From positions 1 through 25,866 of IMG/VR virus record IMGVR_UViG_3300006738_000071: 25,866 nucleotides of DNA; one strand, written 5' to 3'. Shown here one piece after another: positions 24,293 to 25,866 of the stretch. Source of the DNA: a virus. The translations under genes and the position numbers were made by a program. Each line of letters starts with the position of its first letter. The first letter of the stretch is position 1. Under the pieces are notes generated by a model that searched no databases, had not been told where the DNA came from, and saw only the letters and a list, made by a program, of their open reading frames with translations.

Positions 24293-25507
24293 ATGGCAGC
24301 ACCGATAGCCACAGCTAAAATTGGAACCTCCAGCGAGGCGACGTATCTTTATTCAGACGTTGTCTCGGGCGGGGGTGTTTCAAGCATAACTTTAACCGGG
24401 GCCGGTACTGCGGACGGTGGGGCTACAATTGCCTCCTACAAGTGGTATATAATTTCTCAGCCACCAAACGGTACTGCGGTTCTTTCATCCGACACAGCGC
24501 AAAACCCGACCATCGGGCCGATTAGTAAGTGGGGCAACTACCGCGTACTTTTGGTGGTGACTGATTCGGCTGGCGTTACTTCTGCCACTGACCCACTTTT
24601 AGCACCGGATAGCGCGTTCGCTACCGTGCGAGTTCGTGGCCCGAACGTCAAGCTTGCTGGGTACCCAGGCGACCCTGCCGCTATTGGGCTGATAAAGCCA
24701 GCGGCTACCGAGCGAAATTGGTACGATGAGTATTGGGAGCTTGTTGAGGCGGTTTCAGATAACGCCAATCGTTGGCCAGTCATTGAGCACACAGACGTTA
24801 CCGCTTGCACAGGCCCCAATTTGGATGAGCTTGTTTCAGGCGATTACACTACTCTGCACAAGCATCAAGGCGATTCGATTGAGGCGTCTACTGCGAGTGC
24901 CCCCGGAACTGTCGTCTTACGCGACACGCCAGCGGATGCGGCTACTCCGAAGGCAGTGAACTACGAGTATTTTGTTTACACCGCGCAGGTTTACGGATCG
25001 TTCTATATCGACCTCCGAAATGGAGTCACCACACCTTTGCCATACTGGATTGCATCTACAGACACTTCCAGCCTAACAGGCGCAGGGCAGGGTGGTGCGT
25101 TCACTCAGGATGGACTCTCTCACGTTGTGGCTCGACCTCACGTAATGTTTACATTGCCGAAGACAGGCGCGAGCGCAAACCTAACGATGGATTTGTGGCA
25201 AGTCACAGTAAATATGGCCGATTCTGGCTTTGATTCAGGTGGTAGCGGAAGCTATCAGTTCAAGGTTGTCGAGGGTAGTGCGGCTGAGTGGGCTGCGAAT
25301 GCGCTTATCGACGGCTCGGGAGGATTAGATTCAAAGCACACGATTTCTGGCTCTGTTGGTACAGCCCGTTCACCACTCTCCATCGATAGCTATGTTGGTG
25401 GGTCGGTTCAACTTAGCGATGCACACTTTGGGCTTGTCTGCACGGGTGCTCCGGCCAACATCGGTGGAGGCATGAGCGTAACCATTATATTGAGGCACAG
25501 AGTATGA
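24293..25507 (+). CDS. Tail fibre/appendage protein with Ig/PKD-like domain
   Basis: This 404-residue protein has at residues about 28-115 a PKD/Ig-like domain ('SYKWYIISQPPNGTAVLS', 'NPTIGPISKWGNYRVLLVVTDSAG', a terminal strand 'FATVRVRGPN'). This domain often occurs in phage surface proteins and may bind carbohydrate. A short 'NWYDEYWELVEAV' helix and a 'YTTLHKHQGDSI' segment lead to a beta-rich C terminus with strands such as 'MSVTIILRHRV'. The type fits a short fibre or adhesion protein. GGAGTAG is upstream at about 9 bases from the ATG. No chaperone domain or catalytic motif is seen. The host receptor cannot be inferred. Its stop overlaps the next start (ATGA). Confidence 0.5.
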   Translation: MAAPIATAKIGTSSEATYLYSDVVSGGGVSSITLTGAGTADGGATIASYKWYIISQPPNGTAVLSSDTAQNPTIGPISKWGNYRVLLVVTDSAGVTSATDPLLAPDSAFATVRVRGPNVKLAGYPGDPAAIGLIKPAATERNWYDEYWELVEAVSDNANRWPVIEHTDVTACTGPNLDELVSGDYTTLHKHQGDSIEASTASAPGTVVLRDTPADAATPKAVNYEYFVYTAQVYGSFYIDLRNGVTTPLPYWIASTDTSSLTGAGQGGAFTQDGLSHVVARPHVMFTLPKTGASANLTMDLWQVTVNMADSGFDSGGSGSYQFKVVEGSAAEWAANALIDGSGGLDSKHTISGSVGTARSPLSIDSYVGGSVQLSDAHFGLVCTGAPANIGGGMSVTIILRHRV

Positions 25508-25866
25508 GTCCTACTTTCGATCTACCACTGTTTATCCCTAGTTCGGTCGGGTCTGGTACAGCCCTTAATGCTACCCAGGCGACCGCGAAGATCACAGTTT
25601 CAGGTAACCCTTCGTCGAATCCGACGTTTAAGGTAAATGGTTTAGACACAGAGGTGACGCGAGGCGTCTCGACTACAGCGACAGCGACAGCCATTGCGGC
25701 TGCGCTACTCGCGGCTGGCAACGGCTGCGTGGCTGAATCTGATGGTGCCGTTGTTACCCTCACTTCCTCGGTTCGGGGTCCGGTTGGTAACAACATGAGC
25801 TTAGGTTTGGTGAGTGCTGGAGGCGGGACCATCACGGTGACGGGTTTTAGCGGTGGTGGCGTTATC
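25504..25866 (+). CDS. Beta-domain structural protein, 3' end outside window
   Basis: The reading frame starts at ATG 25504, overlaps the preceding TGA as ATGA, and stays open to the window end (121 residues visible). Residues about 25-115 form a beta domain with 'AKITVSG', 'FKVNGLD', a helix 'TATAIAAALLAAG', then 'AVVTLTSSVRGPVGNNMSLGLV' and 'GTITVTGFSGGG'. The order, strand, helix with IAAA, then 'VTLTS...G..GN' and a final Gly-rich turn, is the same as the insert in the neck-region protein at 7021-8223. This points to a virion surface or fibre-attached protein. No Shine-Dalgarno is clear, so translation is probably coupled. Confidence 0.6.
   Translation, partial: MSPTFDLPLFIPSSVGSGTALNATQATAKITVSGNPSSNPTFKVNGLDTEVTRGVSTTATATAIAAALLAAGNGCVAESDGAVVTLTSSVRGPVGNNMSLGLVSAGGGTITVTGFSGGGVI

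Overview
The window is part of the virion-structure region of a tailed bacteriophage with a contractile tail (myovirus morphology, Caudoviricetes). Every convincing gene reads on the + strand. The genes are packed end to end with stop/start overlaps (several TAATG junctions, one ATGA) or very short gaps, and most starts have a good Shine-Dalgarno sequence. No gap exceeds about 110 bases. No tRNA, CRISPR array, insertion sequence, integrase or host gene was seen. The host cannot be named from the sequence. The capsid protein and gene order recall the SPO1/Twort-like myoviruses (recalled, not searched), but only distantly.

Layout. (1) 1-2326, accessory block: the 3' part of a large protein that looks like a phage 'polyvalent' protein, then a small zinc-ribbon (Com-like) protein, then a membrane-anchored protein with an HExxH metallopeptidase motif. 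(2) 2327-2432, a control region: a sigma70-like promoter closely followed by a terminator-like hairpin with a T7 tract. (3) 2433-5358, head assembly: prohead protease, acidic scaffold-like protein, major capsid protein with an inserted Ig-like domain. A strong hairpin follows the capsid gene. (4) 5451-9591, head completion and neck: a small basic-tailed protein, a beta-rich virion protein, a head-tail connector, a zinc-ribbon/beta-domain protein, an HK97 gp10-like protein and a probable tail terminator. (5) 9606-14506, tail shaft: sheath, tube, two overlapping tail-assembly chaperone frames and a short glycine-rich tape measure. (6) 14506-24280, baseplate: hub candidate, OB-fold spike candidate, a LysM plus gp25/W-like fusion, baseplate J-like wedge, and a large wedge/fibre-connecting protein. 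(7) 24293-25866, appendages: an Ig/PKD-like fibre protein and the start of a further beta-rich protein cut by the window edge.

How they work together: the protease and scaffold build and mature the capsid, the connector and neck proteins close the head, the chaperones load the tape measure while the tube and then the sheath polymerise, and the baseplate genes form the contraction trigger that carries the fibres. Terminase and portal genes are not present and presumably lie to the left.

The points most worth a second look are the promoter-terminator leader before the head genes, a capsid N-arm-like segment at the C terminus of the protease, the polyvalent-like protein with an in-frame direct repeat, the membrane HExxH protein, the dual-coded chaperone region with its own internal Shine-Dalgarno, and the LysM/gp25 fusion.
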